Below are positions 56,566 through 64,000 of a stretch of DNA of 64,000 bases, piece after piece; the first letter of the stretch is position 1, and every line of letters begins with the position of its first letter. The translations under genes were made by a program, and so were the position numbers. The notes under the pieces were generated by a model that saw only the letters and a list, made by a program, of their open reading frames with translations, had not been told where the DNA came from and did not search any database. Source of the stretch: an uncultured Bradyrhizobium sp. (GTDB taxonomy: Bacteria; Pseudomonadota; Alphaproteobacteria; Rhizobiales; Xanthobacteraceae). The stretch is taken from contig NZ_CAKZJO010000039.1 of the NCBI RefSeq assembly GCF_936943645.1, forward strand, positions 1 through 64,000, given 5' to 3'.

Positions 56566-57843
56566 ATGACCAAAGCGCTCGAGGGCGTTCGCATTCTCGA
56601 CTTCACCCACGTTCAATCGGGTCCGACCTGCACGCAGCTGCTGGCCTGGTTCGGCGCCGACGTGATCAAGGTGGAACGCCCGGGCGTGGGTGACATCACC
56701 CGCGGCCAGCTGCAGGACATCCCGAACGTGGACAGCCTGTATTTCACCATGCTGAACCACAACAAGCGCTCGATCACGCTCGACACCAAGAACCCCAAGG
56801 GCAAGGAAGTCCTGACCGAGCTGATCAAGAAGTGCGACGTGCTGGTCGAGAACTTCGGACCCGGCGTGCTCGACCGCATGGGCTTCCCCTGGGAGAAGAT
56901 CCAGGCGATCAACCCGAAGATGATCGTCGCCTCGATCAAGGGGTTCGGCCCCGGACCGTACGAAGACTGCAAGGTCTATGAGAACGTCGCGCAGTGCACC
57001 GGCGGCGCCGCTTCCACCACCGGCTTCCGCGACGGCCTGCCCCTCGTCACCGGCGCGCAGATCGGCGATAGCGGCACCGGCCTGCATCTGGCGCTCGGCA
57101 TCGTCACCGCGCTCTACCAGCGCACGCATTCGGGCAAGGGCCAGCGCGTCACTGCCGCGATGCAGGACGGCGTGCTCAACCTCGCCCGCGTCAAGCTGCG
57201 CGACCAGCAGCGCCTCGCCCACGGCCCGCTCAAGGAATACAGCCAGTTCGGCGAAGGCATTCCGTTCGGCGACGCGGTGCCGCGCGCCGGCAACGATTCC
57301 GGCGGTGGCCAGCCCGGCCGCATCCTGAAGTGCAAGGGTTACGAGACCGATCCCAACGCCTACATCTACTTCATCACCCAGGCTCCGGTCTGGGAGAAGA
57401 TCTGCGACGTGATCGGCGAGCCTACCTGGAAGACCGATCCGAACTACGCCAAGCCGGCGGCCCGCCTGCCGCGCCTCAACGAGATCTTCGCCCGCATCGA
57501 GCAGTGGACGATGACCAAGACCAAGTTCGAGGCGATGGAAATCCTCAACAAGGACGACATCCCCTGCGGCCCGATCCTGTCGATGAAGGAGATCGCCGAA
57601 GACCAGTCGCTGCGCGCGACCGGCACCGTGGTCGAGGTCGACCACCCCACCCGTGGCAAGTACATCTCGGTCGGCAACCCGATCAAGCTGTCGGACAGCG
57701 CGAGCGAGGTCACCCGCTCCCCGCTGCTCGGCGAGCACACCGACGAGATCCTGCGCTCGGTGCTCGGCTTCAGCGATCATCAGGTCGCCGAGATCCACAA
57801 GTCCGGCGCCCTCGACCCGCCGCAGAAGCAGGCCGCTGAGTAA
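56566..57843 (+). CDS. frc: formyl-CoA:oxalate CoA-transferase
   Basis: 425 residues; the Oxalobacter enzyme has 428. This class III CoA-transferase moves CoA from formyl-CoA to oxalate, regenerating the oxc substrate. Gln17 lies in FTHVQSGP and the catalytic Asp168 in QIGDSGTG (Asp169 in the Oxalobacter numbering). The glycine loop reads NDSGGGQPG, so its first Gly is Ser. Residue 48 is Gln, where I recall Trp in Oxalobacter Frc. The ATG at 56566 gives the family start. A strong terminator follows. Confidence 0.95.
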   Translation: MTKALEGVRILDFTHVQSGPTCTQLLAWFGADVIKVERPGVGDITRGQLQDIPNVDSLYFTMLNHNKRSITLDTKNPKGKEVLTELIKKCDVLVENFGPGVLDRMGFPWEKIQAINPKMIVASIKGFGPGPYEDCKVYENVAQCTGGAASTTGFRDGLPLVTGAQIGDSGTGLHLALGIVTALYQRTHSGKGQRVTAAMQDGVLNLARVKLRDQQRLAHGPLKEYSQFGEGIPFGDAVPRAGNDSGGGQPGRILKCKGYETDPNAYIYFITQAPVWEKICDVIGEPTWKTDPNYAKPAARLPRLNEIFARIEQWTMTKTKFEAMEILNKDDIPCGPILSMKEIAEDQSLRATGTVVEVDHPTRGKYISVGNPIKLSDSASEVTRSPLLGEHTDEILRSVLGFSDHQVAEIHKSGALDPPQKQAAE

Positions 57844-57865
57844 GCGGCTAGCATTGAACGAGACA

Positions 57866-57893
57866 AAAGGGCCGCCCGAAGGGGCGGCCCTTT
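57866..57893 (+). terminator. Rho-independent terminator of gntR-oxc-frc
   Basis: Perfect 12-bp arms AAAGGGCCGCCC/GGGCGGCCCTTT with a GAAG loop, 22 nt after the frc stop and followed by TTTC. It is the clearest terminator in the window. Confidence 0.9.
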
Positions 57894-58314
57894 CTGCATT
57901 GGGGCGTCGGCAGGCGGAGGACCAACCCCAAAAGTTGGAAAACAACCCCATGCACAGTAGCATCCCCTTGGCATCACAGGGATTCCTGATCCAGAAAATC
58001 ACTTTGCCTGGTCGGGCAAAACAGGTCCTCGGAAGAGCGAACACGCCGCCGGTACTTACGGCGTCCGTTTGCCGCGGCCTCTTGTTGGCGCCGGGCGAGA
58101 GGCTCACCTGCGAGCCCTGGCCGCAATCAACGCCGAATTGAAGCGGGCCCCTAGGAACCGACAGTGTTCCGCCCAGTTGTCTTCTGGCACGGCGCATCCT
58201 TGTGAGCGCGGCCGGCCATCCGACGACACGTCAATCGCTCCCGGCCCGCGAGCTGAACACGCCGCGTCAGGCGCGTTTCCACATCGCACCCGTCTTGCCC
58301 ACATTGAGGTCAAC
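57894..58314. other. intergenic stretch without a recognised gene
   Basis: About 420 nt between the frc terminator and the next small gene. The open frames here have no ribosome site or family resemblance. No palindrome or promoter stands out. Confidence 0.5.
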
Positions 58315-58497
58315 ATGACGAGAGATCATCCCGCGTCCTGGGCTCTGCGGGAAGCCAACAAGGCATTCAAGCCGGTCGAGACCAAGAAGCCGATGACCGA
58401 CTATGCGAAGGCGCAGCAATCCCATCAGGACAATCGCGAGCGCCTGAAAGCGGAACGACTGGCCCGAGAGGCGCAGCAGGAACATCTTCCCAGATAA
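58315..58497 (+). CDS. small charged protein of unknown function
   Basis: 60 residues, rich in Lys, Arg, Glu and Gln, probably helical throughout its second half (DYAKAQQSHQDNRERLKAERL). No signal or membrane segment. GAGG lies 6 nt before the ATG. I know no family for it. Confidence 0.55.
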   Translation: MTRDHPASWALREANKAFKPVETKKPMTDYAKAQQSHQDNRERLKAERLAREAQQEHLPR

Positions 58498-58501
58498 AGG
58501 A

Positions 58502-58741
58502 ATGCCGGTGCCGCGCTATTATTGCGCCGTCAGGGACGACTCGGCACTCGCCGCGGACGAAGAAGGATTGACCCTGGCGAACCAGAGGGCCGCCGAAACG
58601 TGGTCCGGGCCTGATGATGCTTCGGAAGACCGCTTCGCTCGCTTCCTTCAAAGCATCGAGAGAACGACCACCCCATCCTCAAGCTCGCCGGAAGCCAGCC
58701 GCGCCCGTGCGATACGCTCGAACTCGGTCCGATACTTTTGA
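58502..58741 (+). pseudogene. DUF6894-like small protein, probably degenerate
   Basis: 79 codons. The first 30 residues (PRYYCAVRDDSALAADEEGLTLAN) match the start of small DUF6894-type proteins common in Bradyrhizobium. After RAAE the resemblance stops and the tail is Ser/Thr-rich. The tail overlaps the opposite gene at 58648-58914 by 94 nt. Either the gene has decayed after the first third or the family tail is divergent; I favour decay. Confidence 0.4.
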
Positions 58742-58914
58742 AGATAGCTGAACGCCTGCTTCTGCGTCTGAAAGGTCGTCGCAAGACGGCAGAGCTGTCG
58801 GCCTGCGCCGAGCGCAAGGAAGAAGGTGATTGTGCCGCCGCTATCGGGTTTGATCCTAGGCACGATCCGCACTCTTTCGCATGTGAACGGCCCTTTCCAG
58901 ATTGTCGTCTGCAC
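58648..58914 (-). CDS. small protein of unknown function
   Basis: 88 residues. It starts MQTTIWKGPFTCERVRIVPRIKPDS, then a Gly/Leu-rich strand and a helix TQKQAFSYLQKYRTEFERIARARLASGELEDG. The amphipathic helix and ordinary codon use support a real gene. There is no known domain. It overlaps the degenerate DUF6894-like frame on the other strand, and the two are unlikely both to be intact. Confidence 0.5.
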   Translation of the reverse strand: MQTTIWKGPFTCERVRIVPRIKPDSGGTITFFLALGAGRQLCRLATTFQTQKQAFSYLQKYRTEFERIARARLASGELEDGVVVLSML

Positions 58915-58926
58915 CGTCGTGTCAGG

Positions 58927-59169
58927 CTATCTCGGCAATTTCCTCGTGCGCTTCTTCGGGGCCGGCACCGGCGATGATGCGCGCAGACCGGCATCGGCCG
59001 CTTCCCTGGCCTCACGCAGCTCGCGCAGCCGCGCCATGTTCTTGCGGATGTCGACAGCGCGCCTTTCGACATCGGCGATCGCCCGCGCGCCGTCTTCGGC
59101 GGCCAGGCGCTGCCGCTCGGACCGTGCGATGGACTCGGGCGACGGCTCGGCCGATTTCCTGGCGCTCAT
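58927..59169 (-). CDS. small coiled-coil protein of unknown function
   Basis: 80 residues from the ATG at 59169; an earlier ATG at 59226 would add 19. Residues about 15-60 form one long charged helix (SIARSERQRLAAEDGARAI, then NMARLRELREAREA) with heptad character. The C terminus is basic (PAPKKRTRKLPR). No family known. It follows the cold-shock gene region on the same strand. Confidence 0.5.
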   Translation of the reverse strand: MSARKSAEPSPESIARSERQRLAAEDGARAIADVERRAVDIRKNMARLRELREAREAADAGLRASSPVPAPKKRTRKLPR

Positions 59170-59281
59170 CTCTTCGCGCTCATCTTTCGCCTGCTCGGCA
59201 ACGGAAAGAACCCGCTCAATCCTCACGATCGAGCGGGTCGCACAGCCGTTTCAGTACATCCGTGAAACGGCCTTACAGAAC

Positions 59282-59491
59282 TCACGCCAGCGAGAGATTC
59301 TCAGCGCTGACCTTGCCCCGCATCTTGTCGGTCTTGGCCTCGAAGTTGACCTTCTGGCCCTCGGCGAGACCCGCAAGACCAGCCCGCTCGACCGCGCTGA
59401 CGTGAACGAACACGTCATTGCCGCCGTCGTCGGGTTGAATGAATCCGAAGCCCTTCTGGCCGTTGAACCACTTCACAGTACCTGTCGTCAT
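59282..59491 (-). CDS. cold-shock protein, CspA family
   Basis: 69 residues, a single cold-shock domain. RNP1 KGFGFIQ and RNP2 VFVHVS are intact, starting [17 protein letters not shown]. It binds single-stranded RNA and DNA as a chaperone. GGAGAAGAG precedes the ATG. The long gene-free region upstream suits the extended 5' leader usual for csp genes, though no specific element was recognised. Confidence 0.95.
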   Translation of the reverse strand: MTTGTVKWFNGQKGFGFIQPDDGGNDVFVHVSAVERAGLAGLAEGQKVNFEAKTDKMRGKVSAENLSLA

Positions 59492-59918
59492 TCTCTTCTC
59501 CAAAGCGCATGGGCGCGCATTCCGCGTGACGCTCACGCAGATCGATTCAATTCGTCGATGTCTCTGGAAAAGGAGCCCGCAGGCGCATTCAACAAGCACA
59601 GCGGCTGAACGAACAACAGGGAGCGTATACCCCACCATCGACCTTAGCAAGGCTTCGGGCGGATTTAATCGCGCAGCCTCATTGGAACCTTTGCTTGTTT
59701 GATATCTCGCAGCAAAGGCATCCGATGCGGACAGAGCAGTTATCACCTCGGCGGACGTATCCGCCATCACGTCGGATCGGCGTCATCGCAGGTTCTGCGC
59801 ATGCTTAAGAGAACAGGCTTGATTTCAGCCTGCGCTCATCGGCCTCGGCCGCCAAGTTGCCTGATTGATCAGGCGCGCATCCTGAAGCAAGCTGCCGGCA
59901 AACGAATGGGAGGTCAGC
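59492..59918. other. intergenic region between divergent csp and unknown gene
   Basis: 427 nt that must hold the csp promoter and leader and the promoter of the rightward gene. It is less GC-rich than its surroundings. I see no convincing coding frame or strong palindrome. Confidence 0.5.
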
Positions 59919-60608
59919 ATGTCACTGCTCGGCAAGGCCGCCGTCGCGATGTGGTGGAGCGTTCGCCCCGAGCAGCGCACCGAGTTCGGCGACTGGCATT
60001 CACACGAGCACTTTCCGGAGCGGATGAGCATTGCCGGCTTCCGGCGCGGATCGCGCTGGACCAGTACGACGGACGCGGAAGGCTTCTTCGTGCTCTACGA
60101 ACTGGAGCAGTACGAGGTTCTCACATCGACAGGATATCTCGACCGGCTCAACGCGCCGACGCCGTGGTCGACGAAGATGATGCCGCATCATCTCGGCATG
60201 GTTCGCAGCCAGTGCCGGATCATCGCGAGCTTTGGCGGCGGCGTCGCGACGGCGCTTGCGACCATCAGGCTGTCGCCCCAGGTTGGACGGGAGACGGTGC
60301 TTCAAGCACACCTCTCGGAGACGCTGGGCACATTGGCGCAGCAGCCAGGACTGACCGGTGGCCATCTCCTCCTGACCGATACGCCGAGGACGAGCTCTCC
60401 CACGACGGAGCAGCAGATCCGCGGCAGGGACGGCGCTGCCGACTGGATCGTGCTGCTGTCGGGATACGATGCCGATGTCGTCGAGGACGTGATCACCGGC
60501 CAGCTCTCCCCGCCATCGCTTCACGCCGCCGGTGCGCGCGACGACATCAAGACTGGCCGCTATCGGCTCGGCTTCACGATGACAGCGCAGGATGTCGCAA
60601 CCGTCTAG
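59919..60608 (+). CDS. protein of unknown function, possible dimeric alpha-beta barrel
   Basis: 229 residues, soluble. The first half has HSHEHFPERMSIAGFRRGSRW and FFVLYELEQYEVLTS, a strand-helix-strand pattern like ferredoxin-fold (EthD/YCII-type) proteins. The second half repeats a similar strand order (IRLSPQVGRET to WIVLLSGYDADVVEDVI), so it may be two fused halves. GGGAGG lies before the ATG at 59919. No catalytic motif is recognised. Confidence 0.7.
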   Translation: MSLLGKAAVAMWWSVRPEQRTEFGDWHSHEHFPERMSIAGFRRGSRWTSTTDAEGFFVLYELEQYEVLTSTGYLDRLNAPTPWSTKMMPHHLGMVRSQCRIIASFGGGVATALATIRLSPQVGRETVLQAHLSETLGTLAQQPGLTGGHLLLTDTPRTSSPTTEQQIRGRDGAADWIVLLSGYDADVVEDVITGQLSPPSLHAAGARDDIKTGRYRLGFTMTAQDVATV

Positions 60609-60740
60609 CGACCCGGCCGGACGCCTTCTCAAAAAAATCGAGGACGCCTGTCGGATCGGCGACGTTCCCGTCGTCCTCGTGACATGGTTGGGCCATAGAC
60701 GCCAGTGTCGGGCCCATCAATTGGAAAAGGATCAAGAAAC

Positions 60741-61184
60741 ATGCCTGGCACTGTCCGCCTGCACCGTGTTCTCGCCACCAGCCCGCAAAAAGTCTATCGC
60801 GCCTTCCTGGAGGCCGATGCGATGGCGAAATGGCTGCCGCCGAACGGCTTCACCTGCACCGTGCATCATTTCGAGCCCAAGGTCGGCGGAACGTTCAAGA
60901 TGTCGTTCCGCAACTTCACGACGGGCAATGGCCATTCGTTCGGCGGCGAATTTCTCGAGCTCGTGCCCGGCGAACGTCTCCGCTACACCGACAGGTTCGA
61001 CGATCCCAACCTGCCCGGCCAGATCCAGGTGACGGTGATCCTGAAGAAGGTCTCGGTCGGCACCGAGATCGACATCACGCAGTCAGGCCTTCCCGACGTC
61101 ATTCCCGTCGAAGCCTGCTATCTCGGCTGGCAGGAATCGCTGCGCAATCTGGCGAAGCTCGTCGAGCCCGAGATCAATCAGTAG
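60741..61184 (+). CDS. SRPBCC family protein (AHSA1-like)
   Basis: 147 residues, a START/Bet v1-like fold. The N terminus VRLHRVLATSPQKVYRAFLEADAMAKWLPP is the AHSA1 signature, and GWQESLRNLAKLVE closes the long C-terminal helix. These proteins bind hydrophobic ligands or Hsp90; the ligand is unknown. AAGGA lies before the ATG at 60741. Confidence 0.88.
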   Translation: MPGTVRLHRVLATSPQKVYRAFLEADAMAKWLPPNGFTCTVHHFEPKVGGTFKMSFRNFTTGNGHSFGGEFLELVPGERLRYTDRFDDPNLPGQIQVTVILKKVSVGTEIDITQSGLPDVIPVEACYLGWQESLRNLAKLVEPEINQ

Positions 61185-61210
61185 CGCGACAAGGCGGAGC
61201 GCGCGCCTCG

Positions 61211-61332
61211 TCCTTCGAGACGACCGCTCCGCGGTCTCCTCAGGATGAGGCAGCATCGGTGCCCGTTGGAAACTGAGGCCACGCGCTCCGTCCTCATCCT
61301 GAGGGCCCGCCAAAGGCGGGCGTCTCGAAGGA
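61211..61332. repeat. nested palindromic intergenic repeat
   Basis: Outer 12-bp arms (61211-61222, 61321-61332), inner 13-bp arms CCTCAGGATGAGG (61238-61250, 61292-61304) and a small hairpin GCCCGCC-AAA-GGCGGGC (61305-61321). It fills the gap between convergent genes. It is a different family from the repeats at 9774 and 19925. Confidence 0.8.
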
Positions 61333-61348
61333 TGCGCCGCCGAGCGCC

Positions 61349-62674
61349 CTACGCCTTCGGCTTGAGTCCGCCGTCGGCGGTCCACTTGTCCGGATCGGGA
61401 CTGTGCCCGATCAGCGCGAGGCCATAGGCGATCGACTCGAACTGGTCGCCCGACATCAAGCGCTCGTTGCCGAACCGGTCGGCGAACAGTTTTCTCACCG
61501 CTGGCACGAACGACGTGCCGCCGGTCAGGAACACCTTCTCCACCTCGCGCGCGGGGATGCCGGCCTCGGCCAGCACCTTGTCGACGGTCCCACCCAGCCG
61601 GGCGATGTCGTCGGCAATCCAGGCGTCAAAGTTCTTCCGCGTGATGGTCGAGCCGATGTCGACGCCGCCGCCCTTGAAGCGGAAGTCGACCTCGTCCTGC
61701 GCCGACAGCGCGACCTTCGCGTCGGACACCGCGCGATAGAGCGAAAAGCCGAGGTCGAGGTCGACGATGGTGATGAAATCCTCGAGCAGCTTCGGCTTCA
61801 GCGCGGTCTTCGCGAGGTCGCGGAGCTCGCGAAGATCGCCGTTGCTCTTCATCATCGCCAGCTGATGCCAGCGCGCGAGGTTGGTGTAATGTCCGCTCGG
61901 CACCGGCAGCACCTTGTCGAAGGAGCGGAAGCTGGAGCCCTTGCCGAGCCGCGGCGAGACGACATGGTCGACGATGCGATAGTCGAACGTGTCGCCGGCA
62001 ATGCCGATACCGGCGTGCCCGAGCGGCTCGGCACGCAAGGCACCCCCTGCGCGCGAAAAGCGCATCACCGAGAAGTCGCTGGTGCCGCCGCCGAAATCGG
62101 CGACCAGCACGGTGGCATCGCGCTCCAGCCGCCGGGCAAAGGAGAACGCCGCGCCGACGGGCTCGTAGACATAGCGCGCATGGCCGGCCCCCAGGCGCTC
62201 GAACGCGGCGCGGTAGCGCTGCATCGCCAGCGCCTCGTCGGGATTGCCGCCGGCAAAACGCACGGGCCGGCCGACCGTGATGTTGGAGGTCTCGAAGCCG
62301 AACTTCTCGCCCCCATGGCGCGCCAAGGTTCGCAGGAACGCCGCCAGGATGTCCTCGAACTTGAAGCGCTGCCGGAACACCTGGGTGGTCTGGAAGCTGC
62401 TGCTGGCGGCAAAAGTCTTGAACGATTGGAGGAAACGGTAGACGTGGCGGCCCTCGAGGAATGTCTCGATCGCCCACGGGCCGCCCTCGGCCTGAGCGCC
62501 GGCGCCCGGCCGGTCCTCCCAGAAGCACAGGGCGGACACGTAGACGCTGTGGCGCTGGCCGCCGTGGTCGAAGCGGATGGCCTCGACCCGGCGGTCGTCT
62601 GCCGCAAGAGCAACGACCGTATTGCTGGTCCCAAAATCGATGCCGATCGAGACGGCGGGCGGGGCGCTCGACAT
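61349..62674 (-). CDS. Hsp70 family protein, YegD-like
   Basis: 441 residues, essentially only the actin-like ATPase domain of Hsp70; the E. coli YegD has 450. Phosphate motifs are IDFGTSNTVVAL at residues 9-20, VADFGGGTSDFSVM and FLTGGTSFVP. The substrate-binding domain of DnaK is missing. Function is unknown; such proteins are putative atypical chaperones. The ATG at 62674 is placed by the family N terminus. Confidence 0.9.
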   Translation of the reverse strand: MSSAPPAVSIGIDFGTSNTVVALAADDRRVEAIRFDHGGQRHSVYVSALCFWEDRPGAGAQAEGGPWAIETFLEGRHVYRFLQSFKTFAASSSFQTTQVFRQRFKFEDILAAFLRTLARHGGEKFGFETSNITVGRPVRFAGGNPDEALAMQRYRAAFERLGAGHARYVYEPVGAAFSFARRLERDATVLVADFGGGTSDFSVMRFSRAGGALRAEPLGHAGIGIAGDTFDYRIVDHVVSPRLGKGSSFRSFDKVLPVPSGHYTNLARWHQLAMMKSNGDLRELRDLAKTALKPKLLEDFITIVDLDLGFSLYRAVSDAKVALSAQDEVDFRFKGGGVDIGSTITRKNFDAWIADDIARLGGTVDKVLAEAGIPAREVEKVFLTGGTSFVPAVRKLFADRFGNERLMSGDQFESIAYGLALIGHSPDPDKWTADGGLKPKA

Positions 62675-62936
62675 GAACCACTCTGACAGATGATTGGAAG
62701 GGGGCAGACCACTAACGGCTTTGACCCGGCCTGCCAAGACCTCGGCCATCGCCGCCTTTTCAGGGAGACACCTTGGTCGGCCGCCGATTCCAGAGCTTTC
62801 CGCGTCCAACGGAGCCATTTCGACCGGCTCTAGCCCTTTTTCCGGGGCTTTTTACTCCCGGGGCGGCCGCATTAACCCGGCATTATGCTGCAATGCGGCG
62901 CACCCTATGCTGCTATGCAAACAAATGCATAGACGT

Positions 62937-62953
62937 TGGCATCTGGTATACAT
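62937..62953. promoter_or_regulatory. GntR-type operator 3 (oxalate regulon, variant)
   Basis: TGGCATCTGGTATACAT keeps TGGCAT and TGGTAT of operators 1 and 2 and differs at the right end. It lies 57 nt before the 45-residue gene, the same distance as operator 2 from the GntR start. Another palindrome, CTATGC-N8-GCATAG (62913-62932), is just upstream. The rest of 62675-62936 shows no gene. Confidence 0.55.
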
Positions 62954-63009
62954 AGATTGTCCTTCGAAACGAGACACCAGAACTGACCGTCTCGAGAAAA
63001 GGATTTCCA

Positions 63010-63147
63010 ATGGCCAAGACCGCTTCCGTCGCTTTCGCTCCCTCCGCCTCGCTGTTCAGCCGCTTTCTGGCTGCGATTGACCGTTTCCTGATGGCGAGCG
63101 CCGAGATTTCGAACCACAACGGCGACCTGCCCCGTTTCGGCCTGTAA
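63010..63147 (+). CDS. 45-residue small protein upstream of oxlT
   Basis: Encoded from the ATG at 63010 (AAGGA 6-8 nt upstream) to the TAA at 63145-63147. The sequence runs MAKTASVAFAPSASLF, then SRFLAAIDRFLMASAEI and ends NGDLPRFGL. The middle forms an amphipathic helix. No family is known to me. It has its own operator-like site upstream and a terminator downstream, so it is a separate small transcript between hsp70 and oxlT. Confidence 0.6.
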   Translation: MAKTASVAFAPSASLFSRFLAAIDRFLMASAEISNHNGDLPRFGL

Positions 63148-63214
63148 GCCGGCTTTCCTGCTCTGGCCCACAACCCGGCAGGGTTTCAGAGCAGTCCACA
63201 TACGACTTTTGATG

Positions 63215-63239
63215 AATGGCCCCGCACGACGGGGCCATT
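63215..63239 (+). terminator. Rho-independent terminator after the small gene
   Basis: 10-bp arms AATGGCCCCG/CGGGGCCATT with a 5-nt loop followed by TTCTACTT, 67 nt after the small-gene stop. Confidence 0.8.
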
Positions 63240-63325
63240 TCTACTTGTGCGGTCCTGAGTCACAGCCGCGGCCGGGGAACAGCCTGCGGCATTTGCGCAC
63301 GGTGGCCGGACCAGCGCTTGAAGCT

Positions 63326-63342
63326 TGGCATAATGCATACAA
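63326..63342. promoter_or_regulatory. GntR-type operator 4 (oxalate regulon, weak variant)
   Basis: TGGCATAATGCATACAA shares 12 of 17 positions with operator 3 and ends 52 nt before oxlT. It is the weakest of the four, and support comes mainly from position. Confidence 0.4.
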
Positions 63343-63393
63343 GAATGCCCCTCCAGCGCTCGCATAAAAATTAGAGGCGCCACGGGAGGCTTT

Positions 63394-64000
63394 ATGACGG
63401 ACATGGTGCAGGCAACCGCCCCTACAACCGCGCGCGTTAGCGACACGTATCGCTGGACGCAACTGGCGATCGGTGTAGGCGCGATGGTGATGATCGCCAA
63501 CTATCAATACGGCTGGACGTTCTTCGTCCCCGACATCCAGAAGAAATTCGGCTGGGATCGCGCGTCGATCCAATGGGCCTTCACGCTGTTCGTGCTGTTC
63601 GAGACCTGGCTCGTGCCGGTCGAAGGATGGTTCGTCGACAAATACGGTCCGCGCCTCGTCGTGCTGGTCGGCGGCGTGCTCTGCGCCCTCGGCTGGGCGA
63701 TCAACGCTCAGGCCACCACGCTCAACGGCTACTATCTCGGCATGATCGTCGCGGGCATCGGCGCCGGTGGCGTCTACGGCACCTGCGTCGGCAACGCGCT
63801 GAAATGGTTTCCGGACAAGCGCGGTCTTGCCGCGGGCATCACGGCCGCAGGCTTCGGTGCGGGCTCTGCGCTCACCGTTGCGCCGATCCAGGCCATGATC
63901 AAGGACTCTGGCTTCCAGACCACCTTCCTCTATTTCGGCCTCGGCCAGGGCATCATCATCTGCATCCTCGCCTTCTTCCTGCTGTCGCCGAAGGCGGGCC
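63394..64000 (+). CDS. oxlT: OxlT-like oxalate/formate MFS transporter, partial
   Basis: The first 202 residues are present; the gene continues past the right edge. GGGAGG lies 4-5 nt before the ATG at 63394. About five to six membrane segments are seen, with RWTQLAIGVGAMVMIANYQYGW at the start, the MFS loop VDKYGPR and GVYGTCVGNALKWFPDKRGLAAG. These match the oxalate/formate antiporter family. It would bring oxalate in, in exchange for formate. Its link with oxc/frc is supported by operator-like site 4. Confidence 0.88.
   Translation, partial: MTDMVQATAPTTARVSDTYRWTQLAIGVGAMVMIANYQYGWTFFVPDIQKKFGWDRASIQWAFTLFVLFETWLVPVEGWFVDKYGPRLVVLVGGVLCALGWAINAQATTLNGYYLGMIVAGIGAGGVYGTCVGNALKWFPDKRGLAAGITAAGFGAGSALTVAPIQAMIKDSGFQTTFLYFGLGQGIIICILAFFLLSPKAG

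Noticed and set aside
56512..58197. 561-codon open frame opposite frc
   Set aside because: Antisense to frc and across its terminator, with no recognisable domain.
62913..62932. CTATGC-N8-GCATAG palindrome as a separate regulator site
   Set aside because: Perfect but short arms, seen once; no regulator can be assigned.

Overview
The window is GC-rich, densely coded chromosomal DNA that most resembles a Bradyrhizobium-type alphaproteobacterium (Nitrobacteraceae). This rests on the gene complement: many ABC and TctABC uptake systems, an oxalate and glyoxylate module, a DUF1236 protein, and intergenic palindromic repeats of a kind I associate with Bradyrhizobium. No database search was possible. 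No tRNA, rRNA, CRISPR array, insertion sequence or phage gene was seen. The last gene runs off the right edge.

1-9.6 kb (minus strand): an operon for galactose or arabinose-type aldoses. It holds a YtfQRT/YjfF-like ABC transporter, a FadR-type GntR regulator, an aldose 1-dehydrogenase, an aldose 1-epimerase, an SMP-30 lactonase and, after a short gap, a second ChvE-like binding protein. From the ATPase to the lactonase the genes overlap by 4 nt or nearly touch. 10-11.1 kb holds a FAH-family enzyme.

11.2-21.1 kb: the most unusual region. One arm (minus strand) encodes an AprA/fumarate-reductase-like flavoprotein, a 2[4Fe-4S] ferredoxin, a HEAT-repeat protein and a ferredoxin-NADP reductase. 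The other arm (plus strand) encodes a DUF971 protein, a Crp/Fnr-type regulator behind a near-consensus sigma-54 promoter, and a nitrate/sulfonate-type ABC transporter whose binding protein carries a NosL-like C-terminal domain. The same short core, AACTAATYG, lies upstream of four transcription units of this locus. A YeiH-type putative sulfite/sulfate exporter follows. I read the region as one redox-plus-uptake system of unknown substrate.

21.2-30.6 kb: a branched-chain-amino-acid-type ABC transporter diverges from an acyl-CoA synthetase/TetR/Baeyer-Villiger monooxygenase operon, with a large palindrome between them. 30.6-39.7 kb is a mixed region: alanine dehydrogenase with a divergent Lrp regulator, an Orn/Lys/Arg decarboxylase behind a Pho-box-like repeat, an orphan FlgC-like protein, a 2-hydroxyacid dehydrogenase divergent from a split sulfopyruvate-decarboxylase-like enzyme, and small proteins.

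39.8-45.2 kb: the glyoxylate pathway (gcl-hyi-glxR) and adenine deaminase. 45.4-51.4 kb: a TPR protein, a NYN-LOTUS protein and an IclR-linked TctABC transporter.

51.5-57.9 kb and 62.9-64.0 kb: oxalate use. An ADP-forming acyl-CoA synthetase diverges from gntR-oxc-frc, and an OxlT-like transporter starts near the right edge behind a 45-residue small protein. Near-identical GntR-type palindromes sit before the ligase and gntR, with weaker relatives before the small protein and oxlT. Oxalate would be imported, activated to oxalyl-CoA and decarboxylated to formyl-CoA. Glyoxylate formed elsewhere in C2 metabolism would enter through gcl. Between these lie a cold-shock gene, an Hsp70-family gene and several small unknown genes.
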